Part shown: positions 62,452 through 64,000 of the stretch, piece after piece
Layout of the letters: the number at the start of each line of letters is the position of its first letter
Numbering within the stretch: position 1 is the stretch's first letter
Assembly: GCF_000092365.1 (NCBI RefSeq)
Contig: NC_014218.1
Coordinates: 372,001-436,000, forward strand
DNA: 64,000 nucleotides
Direction of reading: 5' to 3'
Source of the DNA: Arcanobacterium haemolyticum DSM 20595
Lineage (GTDB): Bacteria; Actinomycetota; Actinomycetes; Actinomycetales; Actinomycetaceae
Translations under genes and position numbers: made by a program
The notes under the pieces: generated by a model
Databases searched by the model: none
The model's input: only the letters and a program-made list of their open reading frames with translations
What the model was told of the DNA's origin: nothing

Positions 62452-64000
62452 TCCCGTTCAAACCAGACTGCCGAATTGGCAGGCAACACACCATCGGTTA
62501 TTTCGCAGGTGGCGATGAGCAGATTTGCGTCCTCAGGCAAGAGCACTGGCGTATCGAACGCCAACATTACGTGAACATCTGCACGATCGTCACGCGATGA
62601 GACGTAGTGTAGATGATTGGCGGTCGGTTCGGCGTCGCTCAAAGCTGCGCTTCCCATCTTCAACACCTTGCGCAGATCGAGCATGCGCTTGAAATGATTG
62701 AGCGACGAATCTGCATGTTGTTCTTGTACATCTACGGCGATCTCAGCCCATTCTGCAGGCTGAGGTAGCCAACTTTCTCCTGTAGCGGAGAAGCCGAACG
62801 CGGGCTCTGTGCTACTCCACGGCATCGGAACACGCTGGCCATCACGCCCCGCTTCACGGCCTTCCGTGCGGAAGAATGCGGGATCTTCACGCACGTCATC
62901 TGGCAAACTCGTGTGTTCGGGAAGCGAAAGTTCTTCGCCCTGGTAAATGTACGACGAACCTGGCAGTGCCGCCTGAAGTAGGTGCGCCGCCAATGCACGT
63001 TTACGCCCGAGTTTGGCATCTGGTTGTTCTTCCCAGGAGCGAATCCCATTCGGCCCCTTTCCTGTAGAAGAAAGGCCAAGGCGTGACGTGGCGCGAACGA
63101 TATCGTGATTAGACAAGACCCAGGTGGTTGGGGCGCCAACAGAATCCATGGCACGTAACGACGACCTGACCGTTTCACGTAAATCACTGGCAGTAAAAGG
63201 AGCCATTAAGAATGCAAAATTAAAGGCCTGGCTCATTTCATCTGACCGAACATACGTGGCAAGATTTTCTTCCCCATCAACCCACGCTTCAGCAACGAGC
63301 ATCCGATCTGGGCCAAATTCATCCAACACAGCGCGCCAACGGCGGTAGATATCGTGGACTTCTGGGCGGTTCCACATCGGCGGTGGCGGAACATTATCTG
63401 GCACTTCACTGCCACCGGCAACCATATCCCAATGGTATTGCCAATTAGGTAGTTCAGGATCTTTCGCTAACCCGTGGGCAACATCAACTCGGAACCCATC
63501 AACTCCTAGCCGAAGCCAAAAACGCAAAACATCATCAAATTCATTCAATACATCAGAATGATCCCAGTTCAAATCGGGCTGAGACGAATCAAAAAGATGC
63601 AGATACCAGCTCGTATCATGCTCCCATGGGCTACCTGGAGCATCGGCACGTTGGCACACTTGGGTCCACGCATGACCACCAAAAATCGATATCCAATCAT
63701 TCGGCGGGCAACCATCGGAATCACGGAAATAATAACGTGCGCGAGCAGCATGATCCCCAGCCAACGCAGCTCGGAACCAGATATGTTCATCCGACGTATG
63801 ATTCGGCACCAGATCAACAATAACCTTCAGCCCATAATCGTGAGCTTGTGCGATCATCGTTGCCACGTCGTCGTTAGAACCAAAAAGCGGATCCACACGG
63901 CGGTAGTCCGAAACGTCGTACCCACCATCTTTCTGAGGGGAACAGTAAAACGGCGAAAGCCACACCGCATCCACACCCAGCTCCGCAACGTAACCAAGAC
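62448..64000 (-). CDS. GH13 alpha-glucosidase, 5' end outside the window
   Basis: At least 517 codons, open to the right edge (the frame upstream of 63974 continues YVAELGVDAVWLSPFY). GH13 regions are clear: VIVDLVPNHTSDEHIWF, GVDGFRVDVAHGL with the nucleophile Asp, MLVAEAW with the acid Glu, and VLSNHDIVR. The pattern RARYYFRDSDG followed by PPNDWISIFGGHAWTQV is typical of actinobacterial alpha-glucosidases (GH13 subfamily 30). It hydrolyses alpha-1,4 or alpha-1,6 glucosides such as maltose or isomaltose. No signal peptide can be judged because the start is outside. Confidence 0.9.
   Translation of the reverse strand, partial: LGYVAELGVDAVWLSPFYCSPQKDGGYDVSDYRRVDPLFGSNDDVATMIAQAHDYGLKVIVDLVPNHTSDEHIWFRAALAGDHAARARYYFRDSDGCPPNDWISIFGGHAWTQVCQRADAPGSPWEHDTSWYLHLFDSSQPDLNWDHSDVLNEFDDVLRFWLRLGVDGFRVDVAHGLAKDPELPNWQYHWDMVAGGSEVPDNVPPPPMWNRPEVHDIYRRWRAVLDEFGPDRMLVAEAWVDGEENLATYVRSDEMSQAFNFAFLMAPFTASDLRETVRSSLRAMDSVGAPTTWVLSNHDIVRATSRLGLSSTGKGPNGIRSWEEQPDAKLGRKRALAAHLLQAALPGSSYIYQGEELSLPEHTSLPDDVREDPAFFRTEGREAGRDGQRVPMPWSSTEPAFGFSATGESWLPQPAEWAEIAVDVQEQHADSSLNHFKRMLDLRKVLKMGSAALSDAEPTANHLHYVSSRDDRADVHVMLAFDTPVLLPEDANLLIATCEITDGVLPANSAVWFERD

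Overview
The window is mid-GC DNA from an actinomycete. Actinobacterial markers recur throughout: ribosomal protein bL37 (24 residues), NucS mismatch endonuclease, a SigR/RsrA thiol-stress pair, the fused 2-oxoglutarate decarboxylase/transsuccinylase Kgd, an Rv3235-family protein and a DUF2550 protein. Gene density, moderate GC and the loss of threonine/lysine genes suggest a host-associated member of Actinomycetaceae (Arcanobacterium/Trueperella-like). That placement is my inference, not something the sequence proves.

Layout. 0-5.4 kb: the last 20 codons of a TrmA/RlmCD-type RNA methyltransferase, a VapBC toxin-antitoxin pair bracketed by a 52-bp direct repeat, an Rv3235-family/LysM pair, a BldC-like regulator and an orphan CpaB-CpaE-like pair. 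5.4-11.2 kb: SbcCD nuclease and a stand-alone Aer-type PAS protein. 11.2-14.9 kb: an accessory region with a secreted protein, a SatD protein divergent from a membrane protein over two identical dyad operators, a sigma-region-4-like fragment, and a frameshifted small membrane-protein operon. 14.8-18.6 kb: rsgA, aroA, a DoxX protein and a GntR regulator. 18.6-22.2 kb: nanK-nanE-nagB-nagA amino-sugar catabolism. 22.3-23.5 kb: sigR-rsrA and bL37. 23.6-28.6 kb: an SPFH/ribbon-helix-helix pair, then two paralogous polytopic proteins flanking a membrane-anchored SRPBCC-fold protein. 28.6-30.5 kb: a second toxin-antitoxin pair with a clear operator, an SGNH protein whose nucleophile serine is replaced, and a decayed IS3 transposase. 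30.6-38.9 kb: kgd, two CNNM/CBS membrane proteins, an M23 peptidase, a glycerophosphodiesterase and tRNA-Arg(CCG). 39-62.5 kb: a conserved core block in the same order as Mycobacterium tuberculosis Rv1292-Rv1324 (argS, thrB-like, rho, rpmE, prfA, prmC, tsaC, wecA, atp operon, DUF2550, nucS, thioredoxin-TPR). lysA, hom and thrC are missing and the thrB-like gene has degenerate kinase motifs. The right edge cuts a GH13 alpha-glucosidase.

The amino-sugar genes together turn ManNAc/GlcNAc into fructose-6-phosphate under a FadR-type regulator. The core block couples translation termination, tRNA modification, cell-wall lipid-linked sugar synthesis and ATP synthase. The parts least explained by known biology are the DUF5692-like/SRPBCC/DUF5692-like cluster, the SatD locus with twin operators, the decaying membrane-protein operon at 14.2-14.8 kb, and a possible 17-residue peptide gene at 23.6 kb.
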